DNA of 64,000 nt from Enoplolaimus lenunculus (taxonomy: Eukaryota; Nematoda; Enoplea; Enoplida; Thoracostomopsidae), in assembly GCA_030248215.1 (NCBI GenBank), contig JASANG010002914.1, positions 143,960-207,959 on the forward strand, given 5' to 3'. Numbering within the stretch: position 1 is the stretch's first letter; the number at the start of each line of letters is the position of its first letter. Shown in pieces: positions 47,669-58,716 of the stretch. Under the pieces are notes generated by a model. The model was not told the origin of the DNA and ran no database searches. It saw nothing but the letters and a program-made list of their open reading frames with translations. The position numbers were made by a program, and so were the translations under genes.

Positions 47669-48966
47669 TTAAGCGTTCAACTTCCAAAATACTTCTCGAT
47701 TGGCATTTATATGTAATTCTGAAGAAAATTCACCCATTGCAAAAACAATGGCTTGTTCAAGCTCACTAGTAAAATCAACCGATAATTTTATATAAGCATC
47801 AGCTGGATTACTTATATAAATACAATCACTGCTGTGATCTTTACTCAAGTCTACGGAAAAAATTTGATAGCCACCAGTAGCCCAAAATCCAGTTCTGGTC
47901 AATCCTAAATTTTCTACAGTATTATTTAATGCATATAGAGTATGTTGAAATCCTCTTAAATAATTACCATTCTTACACGGCAAAGCTACATTGCAAGGAT
48001 AACGTTCATCATTCATAAAAACAGTAAACCGATCCATATCAGGCATACAGAAATTAAATATATTTTTATCCTTACTACCCGTATATGCATCTTGTGTAAT
48101 GCTCCGAAAGTGAACTCTTTGCTGAAGTTTACCTTCAAATGCTGTCCACTCAATATTTTGCAATCCTTTATTTGTAGATACTGTATGTATCTTGTACCGA
48201 ATTCCTGTTGAACCGAGCCCTGTGCTAGCCAAAATTCTGGCTTGCCGATCTTATGCGTGTTTCGCTATTTTTACTTTTGACATATACAACTTAAAATCGT
48301 TAATTCGAATTGCAAGAGGCTTATTAATATTATGTGTTAATATTAAGTTTGTCGGATTCCAACAAAACTGAATTTCCAGGCGGGATTTTGTAGGCAAATA
48401 GACTGGAGATAAAAATTCATCTGTTACAAGCGGAAAATACAATTCTACTCTTTTAGAACCAATAATAAATGCGGAACGATTTATCCTGCCCAAATTTGTA
48501 TCAACCAAATCAAACGCAAACTCTGAAGCTGCGTCATATAGACAACCTGACAAGTACTGATTGCGCTGTTCAACATTCACAAATAAAGTATATAAAACAT
48601 AAACCATTCATGTATAATGTTTTTGACTGTATGTAATAGGCTCACCATTTATTCTTAATTCTACAGATGCAAATAGACTGTAGCCAAACATATTGCACGG
48701 AACTATATTTTTACCTTTTCCTAACTCTCTTATAACAGTACCATCATCATTTACTACTTGTAAATCAATGAATGCGTAAATCTGTGAAACATCCAGAAAA
48801 TCAAATGCACTTTCACTCACTTTAAATTGTAAACAGTCATCTGTGTCAATACTTGGCAAAGGTGTATCGCATGCGATTTAAATTAATTGAGACGACGACA
48901 CAGAATCCTGACAAGGATACAATCCCATATTCCAATTTAGTTTTTCAACACCGCACGTTGTTGTTT
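47669..48966 (-). pseudogene. Polinton major capsid protein (double jelly-roll, hexon-like) remnant
   Basis: A fossil capsid gene. Sequence typical of the Polinton/adintovirus hexon is visible along most of its length: a region with SLFASVELRINGEPITY-type text after a conserved N-terminal jelly-roll part (about 48600-48860), and the C-terminal part with FNFCMPDMDRFTVFMND, NYLRGFQHTLYALN and AIVFAMGEFSSELHI. It is the last gene of the minus-strand cassette, directly after the small basic protein. The copy is broken. Confidence 0.75.
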
Positions 48967-49110
48967 GCGCCATTTTGTTTGCTTTTTGACTTTCTTTCTT
49001 TGTTTCTTACCCTTTTTAAGCTTTTTCTTCACAATTTTTGTTCGCTTCGTTGAAGCTACTATAACCGTATGTTGGGCTCTAGGAACTTTGAAACATAATG
49101 AATTAGTCAT
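48937..49110 (-). CDS. Small very basic protein (57 aa) of the capsid cassette
   Basis: An open frame of 57 codons with ATG at 49110. Residues 22-50 are almost all Lys, Arg, Gln and Thr (KKKLKKGKKQRKKVKKQTK), as in small DNA-condensing core proteins of adenovirus-like particles. It sits between penton-like and capsid remnants and overlaps the start of the capsid region, as in compact viral cassettes. A DNA-packaging role is inferred from composition and position only. Confidence 0.6.
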   Translation of the reverse strand: MTNSLCFKVPRAQHTVIVASTKRTKIVKKKLKKGKKQRKKVKKQTKWRKQQRAVLKN

Positions 49111-49157
49111 TGTGAAATAAAATACACTATATATTAGTCTTTTTAAGGATATTTCAT

Positions 49158-49773
49158 TTAAACAGTAAGCGTATTAATCCTAAAGAGTTGTCTAAAAATT
49201 CCACAGGATTGAAATTTACGTCAGTTATTACAAATTTCAAATTTTGTAAATGTTCAACATTAAGTTGAGGGCTAGCAGTATTGCGAACCGATTTGTTCAT
49301 TAGTACATGTAGTAATGGCTTATATTCTCCGTTAACTAAACGCTCTACTATAAAAGAGCAGAGAATGAAGCGCCGCTTGTTGTGTTCTATGTTAATAGAA
49401 TGCCCAACGTGTCGTCCGTATCTCAGATAATTTTGTGGAAGCCAAACAATTTCTTAAGTTCTGCAGAAAGTTTAATTTCTGCATCGTTTGTGCAGTATAC
49501 GCTAATAGTATTGCTAAAGCCATCAGTGGCAAAGTAATGCTTGACGAAACTCTATTTAAATGCTGGAGTAATATCTCCAGATTATAATGTCCTCCTTTTC
49601 TATAGTTAATCGTTTCCAAGATTTGTTTACGTAATATTCTAGTGTTGTCTGATTAATGTTAATATATTTCTCTTCAAGTTCAATGTCTAGAACTTGTACA
49701 GTAGACGCGTGTTGAATCGTGTAGGAAATTCAACTACGCCTTTGTTTAAGTCAAAAGTTAAAACAACTTCCAT
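49158..49773 (-). pseudogene. Penton-like minor capsid protein remnant
   Basis: A fossil of the single jelly-roll capsid protein. Pieces show the family's order: a KGGHYNLEILLQHLN segment (the usual 'P-G-Y-Y ... L...LN' region) and later FILCSFIVERLVNGEYKPLL, corresponding to the 'VYCDIV ... G ... PLLR' strand region, then FVITDVNFNPVEF. It lies between NADAR-TBP and the basic protein. Broken; the assignment rests on pattern and neighbours. Confidence 0.55.
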
Positions 49774-49790
49774 GTTTTATTAAGATACGC

Positions 49791-50760
49791 TTACATCCTT
49801 TTAAGCATTTTATATACAAGTTTAGCGCACAAATTATAATGTTCCAACGACTTACAACCAGTTATTACAACTTTACCTGTGTTGAAAATAAGTGCTGTGC
49901 CAGTATGCACTTTCCATACTAAACTGTTTAGAATTTCTGGCTCATATGATAATACACATGAATCTGTTAGTCGTGTGTATACTAAGCGCAAGTTTACATT
50001 TTGTTCTAAATAAAAAAGCCCAACCATACTTCTAATTTTCAACATTACAGTTTTTTCTGTAACATAATTTAATTGTGATAAACTGTTACAAATTTTATCA
50101 GCAGCATCTTTTGCTTCTTGCATGCATTTTACACCAACTATTACTATATTTCCATTTGAAAACAATAAACCTGTTGCACTTGAACCTAATTTCCAAATAC
50201 CACCATTAAATTTAGTTGCATCATATTTATAATTGTCGAAATTAATTGTATGTAAATTTATACAACAGCCAACATTTGAAGTAACAGTCATATTTGTTAT
50301 TCTACTTTTCATCTCTATTTTCCATCCATAATCTTCCAAGTCTTTAAGTCCTTTCCATTTGTTAAGATCTCTACTTGCTTCATTTGCGATAGAGAGTCCA
50401 ATTCCCCAATAAAAATCAAATTCGCTTGCCTCTGCAATTAGCGCGTTATTTATATCAGCAAGAGCTTTACCAACATGCTCCAGCTGTTCAGCTTTTGCTT
50501 TTAAGCCAACTTTCATAATATCATCAGCCCGAGCATCATGTATCCATTTGCCTGCAGCGAATCCTTTTACCATTGAACCAATGCGCTTTTGCTGTGACGG
50601 CCTATACGTCCACATTATAGCGTTGTAAGCATCTTCATCTTTAAAATAATTAGCCATTTAGCTTTGATACCATTGTTCCACACAGTTGTACCTTTTTTCA
50701 TCAATTGAAATGTTCCCAATATTGAAATTGCTAAACACGCTCCAACCTGACCTGAATAAC
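49791..50760 (-). CDS. NADAR-TBP fusion protein carried by the Polinton-like element
   Basis: A 288-codon uninterrupted frame holds two domains. The first 115 residues match the body of a NADAR (YbiA-like) domain: GSMVKGFAAGKWIHDARADD and LIAEASEFDFYWGIGLS followed by the W-x-G-L region; NADAR-like sequence also continues upstream to about 50760. Residues 118-288 form a full two-repeat TATA-box-binding protein core: repeat 1 with NVGCCINLHTI and GLLFSNGNIVIVG, repeat 2 with IRSMVG, SYEPEILNSLVWKV and ALIFNTGKVVITG. NADAR enzymes remove ADP-ribose from guanine or other adducts; TBP binds promoter DNA. In this element it could direct transcription of late genes or counter ADP-ribosylation defences; both are inferences. 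It precedes the penton remnant with an 18-bp gap. Confidence 0.8.
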
Positions 50761-50869
50761 ATCAGTGGCGTTCCACAAACACTCGTACAGTTTATTGTTC
50801 CATTGCGTTTATATTGAAATCAAAACTGTGAGAATTTATGTAAATCGTAAAATATTTGCCACATCATGT

Positions 50870-51127
50870 TTATTGTTTAATATAATCGTTTCCAATTGTT
50901 TTCTTTATCAAATCTGCCGCGGCCAAATGCAGCACTAGGAACCCCACAAGAAGAGTTTTGAACTTATCAGAATCTAGTGGGCAAGGAGGAGAATTGTTAA
51001 CATCAGAAACAAAAAATTTTACTAAATGAATTATGTTTGACGCCACTGTACCGTCGGGATAAATTACCTGATTGTTATCATTTAGCTTAAGGGCGGGTGT
51101 ATGAATGAGTATAATTATAATAAGCAA
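50870..51127 (-). CDS. Unrecognised 85-codon frame inside the Polinton-like element
   Basis: It starts with a hydrophobic stretch (MLIIIILIHTPAL), then a polar part with VIYPDGTVASNIIHLVKFFV and a hydrophobic tail (LLVGFLVLHLAAADLI). It could be a small membrane or virion protein. No family is named; it is collinear with the capsid genes. Confidence 0.4.
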   Translation of the reverse strand: MLIIIILIHTPALKLNDNNQVIYPDGTVASNIIHLVKFFVSDVNNSPPCPLDSDKFKTLLVGFLVLHLAAADLIKKTIGNDYIKQ

Positions 51128-52429
51128 GATGTTAAAAATATGTGTCGGAAATCAGGTATTATTTATAACGATGAAATATTTTCATACGTAAAACTGCGGT
51201 TATGTAAAACATGATATGCTTGTTTTATTTGAGGAGTTGCAATAAACTTCAAAAAATAGCCAGCAAACCTATATTTGGCACGTGAAAGCGTTTGTTTAAC
51301 TCATAGTAATGTTTAAATACGCGCTACTCTTAAAGTTTTAGCACTTATGAATTGGTTTTAACTATTTTTATTTCGGTTACTACATAGGCTTTCACACATA
51401 ACGTGTTATCTATGTCACAAAGTTTTCTGTTAACACAGTTTCTAGTAATCAATTCGGATTTTCAAATGGACAATCACGATAGTTTTCGTTACATGTCATG
51501 CTCAACTACATAAACAGCTTTTACAGCAGTATTTAGTTTTATTACAAATATATGTGTTTAACATAAATTGTATTTCAGCATTTGACGTACTAATTTTTCA
51601 ATTCAAGGTTTTGAAAATCGCTATTAGTTTCAACTCTGGCTGCATTTGTATATTGAACTCCGAAATATCAATTTACACTTGCTATAACCCGCAATAAAGT
51701 ATATTTCGCATTAGTGGCGGCATAGTTCTTTTATTTAGTATACGCGCTTGAAGTTTTGATGTAACGATGTCTTAATTCCAAATGAGTGTCAGTTATTGGT
51801 GTTATACATTGAATTACGCAAATTTACATCGGTTTAAATTTCAAACAAGAGATTGAACTTTTTGTCAGTTAAGCATCGACCTTGTAGCATTCTTTGTCTT
51901 AAGTGTTTAGTGTCAGTTAAAGCCTTGCAAGTTAGTGCCTGCAAACATGAAAGTTTTCAAGGCTCATATCTGAACTGGATATCGTTATGTATTATTATGT
52001 CTATTTACCGCTGACACCACATTTTCCTAATATACTGAGAGCAAAAGTGGTTTAGATATTAGTGCTATTTATGTTTGCGAAGGCTTAAATCCTAACAACT
52101 GTAAAAGATTAAAATTTTATAAGAACGGTTGATTTCAATTATTTTTGAAATAACAAACGGTAGAGAAATAACAGTTTTTTTGCTCAAGCACATTGATACA
52201 CGCCAACAAATAAAATTGATAGCATTCCTACTCACTGTTATGTGCTGAAGCTATCAGCAAAGAATGAACAATTTTTGTGCAGTGCCGATGCCGATGCTCA
52301 GGAAAAAACTCGATTATTACCCATGCCGGTACCTATTCAGCGTTTCAATAAATAGTACCAAAATGATACAGGCACCAGCTACGGCATTTCAACTTGCATG
52401 ATGTTTTGTAAGAACTTCAAAAAGTTGAC

Positions 52430-53670
52430 AACGTCATTTGTATTTATGCCCACTACCATGAAACTGGTTGACTTATTTTTGTTTTTTCTTTCATTTATGG
52501 GTTGCAAATGTTTGTATGTACCCTATTTTCTTGACTATCTTTATTGGGCTACAATAACGCTGGAAAACCACCAGTGTTATTTTAGGGGTGTAACTGTATC
52601 TTAGCGTATGTGTGTTCCTATGCTCAAACTTAAGCGTAAAAACTAATTATAAACCTAAGCGAAAACAACAGGCATAATCACAACCTACCTATATTTAATA
52701 GTACCTTAGTAAAACTAGATGCCCTTATAAGTAAAATCGGCCAAACAAACATCGCTACTGAACACAACGCTGTAAAACGTAGAACTTTGCCGCAGGGTGG
52801 TACCGAATCCATGATTTGCCCGAATTCAAATCCAGTACTAATATGCCGAATCTAAAACCGGATCCGAATCTTGCATTTTGCCCATTTCAGATATATCTAT
52901 AATATATTTTAGAATATCAACGCAATGCCGGCCGCATAACTTTTAAACGTTAATATATTTTGTCCCGACTTCAGTTTTGAGATTTGTAACCTGAAACAAA
53001 AAATATTGATATATAAGAAGTTATTTAAAAAATTTTATTACTTAAAAATAAAAAAAACATTGGCGAATATTGTTGTATTTGGTTTTGGATTCGGCTTTTG
53101 CACAGCCGAATTTTGTTGCCACTCTGAACTGTGGAATAAAGTTATGATTTAAGGGTTCAACGCACATGGGCATCAGATGTTTAGGCATTGTCAAGAAACC
53201 CTTTGGGTACCTTAGACCAAAAGGAAGAATTGTTAGCTACGTTTTTATATTTGAGTGTTGTTCAAGTTTGACTTAAGTACCTCGATCCGGTATTTTAACT
53301 TCATGTGCATTTATGCCAACAGCAATGGAACTGGTTGACTTACATTTACATATTTTTGTCATTTAGGGATGTGTTGCAAATTGTTTGCATTGACCAAATT
53401 TCTTGACTATCGTTATCGGGCTACAATAACACTGGAAAACCGCAAGTGTTATTTTAGGGGCGTAACTTTATCTTTTGTTCCTAAATCACAACTTGAGCGT
53501 AAAAACGGAGCCCAAGGGAAAACTAGATGGCGTACTAATGTTATGGTTTAGGTGTATAAAACGCATGGGTATGAGATGTTATGCATTGCCAAGAAATCTT
53601 TTGGGTACTTAAGACCACGAAAGGAAGAATTGTTAGCTACGTTTTGATATTTGAATGCCATTCAGTATTG
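52430..53670. repeat. Direct repeats inside the Polinton-like element
   Basis: Two segments recur. 52435-52600 resembles 53300-53480 (shared TTTCTTGACTATC, GGGCTACAATAAC, GTGTTATTTTAGGGG). 53160-53270 resembles 53550-53670 (shared AAAGGAAGAATTGTTAGCTA). The arrangement A-B-A-B with unequal spacing suggests an old tandem duplication in non-coding sequence. No gene is seen from 51130 to 53990. Confidence 0.6.
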
Positions 53671-53992
53671 GATTTGAATTAATTGTTTGGCTCCAAAATT
53701 TTTGGTATCCGGTTGCCCTTGCTCGCCAGTGCTTGTGGTATCTTAGTCATTTGTTTGAAAACGAGATACCATAAAAGTAAATTGAAAGAGAAGTTAAATG
53801 TGATTTTAGTACCAGGGTCTCTTGCAAAAATCCATGTTTCTTGGTTCCAGCACAGGAGCTGTAACACTGCAGGGAACATAGAGATGTACAGAGGAAGGCC
53901 GCCCCTTTTTTGGCACGTAACACCGTTTGTTGTTCTCGGTATAGTTGTAATATAATAGCACCGCACGTAAGATTTTCTAAACACACTTAAGT

Positions 53993-54298
53993 TCATCCCC
54001 ACAAATTAAGTAAATTTGAGTCAGTATTACCATCTATTTTGATGTCAGTACTAGAAATATTAAACCCCTTTGAATACTTATTACTATGAACAATAGTGCG
54101 TACTTTTGCTTTTAATCTAGACTTAAAATTTTTAAATTGCGAATTACGGTTTAAACATGGGGTTACTGTGTTAGGAACGTAGATGTAACTCAAGTCATAG
54201 CACATAGTTGCATATGTGCTAAATTTCGCTTTTGAATCCCCCATAAAGAAGTTTGCCCGTTTTATTACCGAAATTAAATATACAACAATAAGTAACAA
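53993..54298 (-). CDS. Unrecognised 101-codon frame inside the Polinton-like element
   Basis: An N-terminal hydrophobic segment (MLLIVVYLISVI) suggests a membrane-anchored or secreted small protein, followed by a polar, basic part (CLNRNSQFKNFKSRLKAKVR). No homologue is recognised. Confidence 0.35.
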   Translation of the reverse strand: MLLIVVYLISVIKRANFFMGDSKAKFSTYATMCYDLSYIYVPNTVTPCLNRNSQFKNFKSRLKAKVRTIVHSNKYSKGFNISSTDIKIDGNTDSNLLNLWG

Positions 54299-54581
54299 AA
54301 TGCATTCTAACAGTAGTGAAGTTGCGCAAAGTAATCGTGTGTAGAAGAATGTTTAAAGTAAAATATTGTTGTTTGATCGGGAATTACTTTACAATTACGG
54401 ATCGAATTTGAGCTAAATATTTAACAAATCTTAATAGAGCTATATGAAATCTTTGCTAGATCAACAGGCTTATGTTTAAAAATATTAACTATAAATTCTA
54501 TTGAAAATTAGAAATATATTTCATAACCAATTTATACTTGAGTTACTTCTAGTTTTGACTTAGACATGCACTTTCATGGCA

Positions 54582-55010
54582 TTAAACATTTATGACGACG
54601 TTATTAACCCAATACATGTCCAACATGGTATTCAGAAAAACTTTATATTCCTGACAGTTGCAGAAGCCTATTTTTCCGCTATAACGTTGCACATTCTTGT
54701 CATCTACAGTAATCAGACATGTGATAACTGTGTCCTGAGATAAGTTTGTAACCACCGCTAAATAACAACACATTGAGTTCCAAGGAGTAAGACCAATAGG
54801 TTTGTTAAATTTGCATAAGAATTCTAGTCGTCCTCGGGCAATAATGTGCATTATTCCATGCTCTAGCGCCAGTTTGATAACATGTTTGAAATCTGTCGTA
54901 ATGAAGCTTTTGCCAGGAATCTTTGAGGTAGAATGAAGACTAAGCATGTGATTCGAAAGTGTTACTTTGGGAAATCCTTTGGCAGATATATTGATATTGG
55001 ATGGCTTCAT
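54582..55010 (-). CDS. Unrecognised 142-codon frame inside the Polinton-like element
   Basis: The longest unnamed frame of the element. It contains KLALEHGIMHIIARGRLEFL and ends with a Cys-containing stretch (FCNCQEYKVFLNTMLDMYW). No transmembrane segment and no motif I recognise. It is on the same strand as the capsid cassette. Confidence 0.4.
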   Translation of the reverse strand: MKPSNINISAKGFPKVTLSNHMLSLHSTSKIPGKSFITTDFKHVIKLALEHGIMHIIARGRLEFLCKFNKPIGLTPWNSMCCYLAVVTNLSQDTVITCLITVDDKNVQRYSGKIGFCNCQEYKVFLNTMLDMYWVNNVVINV

Positions 55011-55931
55011 GTTGGTAGCAGCAGGCGTAGATATATTCGTTGCAACACACCAAGAGAAATTATTAAAAGAATGACGCTAATAGCAACACACCACAGTTCA
55101 GTATAATTTGCTAAGGCGCACGCTAACCAAATTTTTGAAAACAAGCGTATGAGTATGTGAACTGAATTGACCCAACAACTATTTACACCTTGCTTCTAGG
55201 TACGTTCGGCAACTGTTGTTGCAAAGTTGGTTTCTGGTCTCCAATTTAAAAGTGTACTCCACCACTTGGGGGATACATCCGCATGACCTCAATTTGAACT
55301 TTGTGTGTGATATAGTTTATTTCTTGGACGTTTGTTTTCAGGTGTTTTGCTTTTTGGTTTCTGATTTACGTCTGGTGGCTGTACTGCATAATTTAATGGA
55401 ACTGGACCACATGTTTTGAGTTCGCTTTGAAGTTAACCATATGAAACAGCCTTCACAACGTTGGGGATGCAGCCACATAACCTTTAAAGTTTTCTGTTGT
55501 ACTTTGATTGTTGGGTTTGGTTTGGAATTTGGTGGATGCATCCGCATGACCTCAAACGATTTTTAAAACTGTGTCATTGAGTCCCTCATTTATGTTGAGT
55601 GCGCTTTTTGAAACTTTGTTTGGGTTTAGAGACAGCTGCTTCTAGTTCACTGCAAAATTCGTGAGGATTTCTTCACGTAACCAGTTTGATGCAATTTCTT
55701 GTCGTCGCGAGAATAGCAGACGTTTTATTGAACCTTCGCAATTTGTTTTGCATAGTTTGACCACCATTTCAGTACACTTTAAATGTACTACATTTCATTA
55801 GCTTTGTAGTTGAATGCGCACATTTCGTTAAAACCAATTTTGAATATCTCAAGTGTTTTCCATCGTACAAATTGCATGATGAAACCAAGTTGTAAACCAT
55901 ATGAGGTCAAACCGAAATAAATGCATTAGAT

Positions 55932-56850
55932 TTGAGGCAAGAATTGTGTGTCTTTGTATTTTTATTCGGCTTTAAAATAAAGTGCCCATTTTGTACATCA
56001 ACCTTTATTCCCATAGCCAATGGGAGGATCATTTATACGTTATTCACAATACGAGTCCCAGAGGTGTTGCGCCAACAACAGCAAAAAGCTAGTAACAACG
56101 CCAATCGATTATTGGCCAAAATGGCAGAGGAGTATCGGGGCAACTGCTGGACGAGTTCATTTGACTGTAAAATGCATCAAAATGTGCATGAAAAGCCCGG
56201 TGGTTGCCTCGATTCAAACAATTATAGCATGGGCGAATATCAAAAATTTGGCGGCAAATTGGGAATAGAAGTTACACAAAAAAAAAGTCTTACAAATGTG
56301 ACTTGTGTGCTCAATCATTTACAAAGCCACAAAATTTAGCAAGACATTTAAAAACGTGCATTGTACCATAACAAAGAACATTTGCGCAATTTGTAGGAAA
56401 GAGGGGTAGAACAGACAACTTTGTTGCGACATCAAAGAAAGACTCATCCAACAACATAAACCGGCGAATCCAAATTAACAGAGCAGCGTGTCGCTGAGTT
56501 AGAAACAATCGTTTCGAAATTACCGAAACGCAGAATAAGATTACCCACATCTTGCCCAGATTTGTACGATATTAAACATGAAACCAACTGCTTCAACTTA
56601 CCACCCGGTTTGCTCATATACAACCTACTGCCACACGTAGTACGCCGATTGCCGCTGCAGGTTTCTCCCATTAGCAGTGCATCGGGATCACCATCTCCTA
56701 GTAGTTTTTGGCAGTTGGTACACAAACCTTCAAAAGAATTGATGGTATCCTTCCATAGGAAGTGGGTGAAAATTGCTTTCCAACAAACAATTAAGGTAAG
56801 GAACCTTGAACATAGCAATTATGTACATACATTTAGTACATATGTGACAC
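55932..56850 (+). pseudogene. Zinc-finger protein remnant of the Polinton-like element (left arm)
   Basis: A fossil frame near the element's right terminus. A region rich in Gln, Asn and Lys (LRQQQQKASNNANRLLAKMA) is followed by finger-type sequence of C2H2/C2HC form downstream. It is the mirror counterpart of 62600-63463. Broken. A DNA-binding role is inferred. Confidence 0.5.
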
Positions 56851-56914
56851 AAAAAACTTTTCTCAAAACTTTTTACTTACCAAATATCACTTTTCATACA
56901 TTTCATTTGGAATT

Positions 56915-57173
56915 CCACTGGGGTAAACCGAACACCCGCCCACTCCCCCTGGGGTTTGTGAGCACCCCCACTGGCGTGTGAGAGCACCCACTCCACTCCC
57001 ACTGGGGGTTGTGAGCACCCCTTCTGGCGTTTGAGAGCACCCCCTCCACCCCCGCTGGGGGGTAAAACCGCACCCCCATTCCCCCACTGGGGCTAAACCC
57101 GAACCCCCACCACCCCCACTGGGGTACAACCGGCACCCCACCACCCCCACGTGGGGATGTGGGGAAAATCTAC
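56915..57173 (-). repeat. G-rich terminal inverted repeat of the Polinton-like element (right)
   Basis: It reads on the minus strand GTAGATTTTCCCCACATCCC, then CCACGTGGGGGTGGTGGGG, and repeated GGGGGTTCGG/GGTTTTACCCC and GGTGCTCTCAAACGCC units. Many G4-type runs. The open frames through it (Gly/Pro-rich) are by-products of the repeat. Confidence 0.8.
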
Positions 57174-57494
57174 TAACGCTTACGCTTAGACTTATGTTTC
57201 AGAATGTGCTTATACGACGGTTACAACCTTGATCTATGCATGGGACGATTTTATTAAAAAACAACTTGAAATTTGTTTTGCAATTTTTGACGCATCATTA
57301 GTTGTAGACTTTCCGGCTTACTTATCGATTTAATTTGATTACTTAACTTTTTAAAGTTCAAAGAAATAAAAGTAGACGTGCTTACGTACCTGTGGGTGCT
57401 TATGATCTAAATTGTCAGTGGCGTTTTATAATCTGTTTTGAAATCAATTAACTCAGACGTATTAACGCACAACATGCACTATTGACACACTAAA

Positions 57495-57575
57495 AGTTAG
57501 TATTATTATTATTATTTATTATGATTTATTTTTATTATTATAGTATCGTTGTTATTATTATTATTTTTTAATTAA
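57495..57575. repeat. (TTA)n microsatellite, left arm
   Basis: TTATTATTATTATT-type run with interruptions, mirrored at 61795-61862 in the right arm. The copies differ slightly in repeat number. Confidence 0.85.
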
Positions 57576-57599
57576 TGATTCTAACTCCGTCCATATACA

Positions 57600-58715
57600 A
57601 GGAAACGGCCTTAAGCGTGGCTCCGCTTCTAACAGCTATAGTCTGATTCACCTGGAAAAAATTTTATTGGTTTCAGTTTACTAACATGGAATATAAAAAG
57701 AACAATGAAAGAAACCTCGCGAGCCGAAGCTGGCGATAACCACAACGGAAATTTAGCATTAAATTTGAATATAAAAATTTTGACCCAAAAATATGAACAG
57801 AAAAACTGCCCCATATTTCCAGTGGGTTACGAACTGGTAAGAAAAGGGTCGAAAGGTCAAACAGGCCTTAAATACATTTATTTAAAAACAACAAAAATTA
57901 TTATTACTGCAAAAGCAATACACAGTTCTTGCATTTTATGATTGCACATTGGTTTTCATAAAATGTGAGGTGCGGTTGTAATATCCCTGCGCTAGCACTT
58001 TTGTGCGGGATTCATGTTATAACCTCGGCAGCTTGGGGGACACGTTTTATCCATATTAGACTATTGGGTAACATATCATATTCAAAAAATTTGTATTTGT
58101 CTCCTATTATCATGTTGCGGATCACCTTTTGTTCTTCAATATCATAAAAGAAACTTGCAATCCAAATAAAAGATAGGCAGCAAACGACAATCAGTCAGGC
58201 CAACCTTAATTTTTACTTTTCAATCAGGTTCAATTTGCTTGCCGGTAGTTTCGCGGCTGCGCTCTTCTAACCCAATTTGTTTGACTATAAATTTTCAAGG
58301 TAGACGCTGCATTATTTTTCATATTAGCACTTTATACTATGGTTCGCTACATCCACCGTTTTCTTGTCTCCAGATCCAACTCCGCCGACAAAGGGGGCTC
58401 AACGAATCTTCGTGAAATATCAACTTAACTTGATGTTTGTTTATTTTTTATCTCGTATATTTTTTACTAGAGCATATCGTTTTTGCAAAATAAATCTATT
58501 TTATATAGCACTACGCTGCGCTGCGCCGAAAATTAGTTTAATTTAGGTTTCAAGACACAAGCATATACCGGGAATGCTATATCTCGTGGATTATTATTCG
58601 GTCTTCTCGTGGTGTTCCCTACTATACACAGAATGCCTGATGAATTAAAATCGAAGCAAATACAAATTGCTTTGCTTCCGACTCATGAGCTGGTACGTCT
58701 TCGCCTTCATAAGCC
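57600..58715. other. Palindrome arm sequence without a recognised gene (left)
   Basis: Present in mirror form at 60700-61790. Short frames occur on both strands (for example from 57705) but differ between arms and match nothing I know. No terminal repeats are visible within it. Confidence 0.5.
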
Positions 58716-58716
58716 C

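Larger units (their letters stand above)
47364..57173. mobile_element. Fossil Polinton/Maverick-like virus-like element (about 9.8 kb), broken
   Basis: Both ends are G-rich inverted terminal repeats beginning GTAGAT. On the minus strand it has, in order, two unrecognised frames, a further short frame, a NADAR-TBP frame, a penton-like remnant, a small basic protein and a major capsid remnant. On the plus strand, near the other end, is a zinc-finger remnant. The capsid pair and terminal repeats place it with the Polintons/adintovirus group. No PolB, integrase, ATPase or protease was recognised, so it may be a reduced or non-autonomous member. It carries several breaks. Its age looks moderate, since long frames survive. 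I could not find a clear target duplication. It lies inside a family T MITE. Confidence 0.75.
47281..57245 (-). mobile_element. TTAGGC-bearing MITE split by the Polinton-like element
   Basis: The left half (47281-47363: GAACGGACGGACCGTTTTTC, then AGCTTAAGCCTACTTATG, then TACTTAGGCG) and the right half (57174-57245: TTACGCTTAGACTTATG, then GTGCTTATACGACGG, then GATCTATGCATGGG) are the two ends of one family T element in the usual order. Between them lies the 9.8-kb element, so the MITE is the older of the two. Its mirror half lies at 62116-62187. Confidence 0.7.

Noticed and set aside
56887-57150. Gly/Pro-rich open frames in the G-rich blocks (also 62211-62485)
   Set aside because: They are by-products of the terminal repeat units, open in several frames at once and not shared in a consistent frame.
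57600-58715. Genes in the palindrome arms between the Polinton-like end and the centre
   Set aside because: The frames differ between the two mirror arms and match nothing known.
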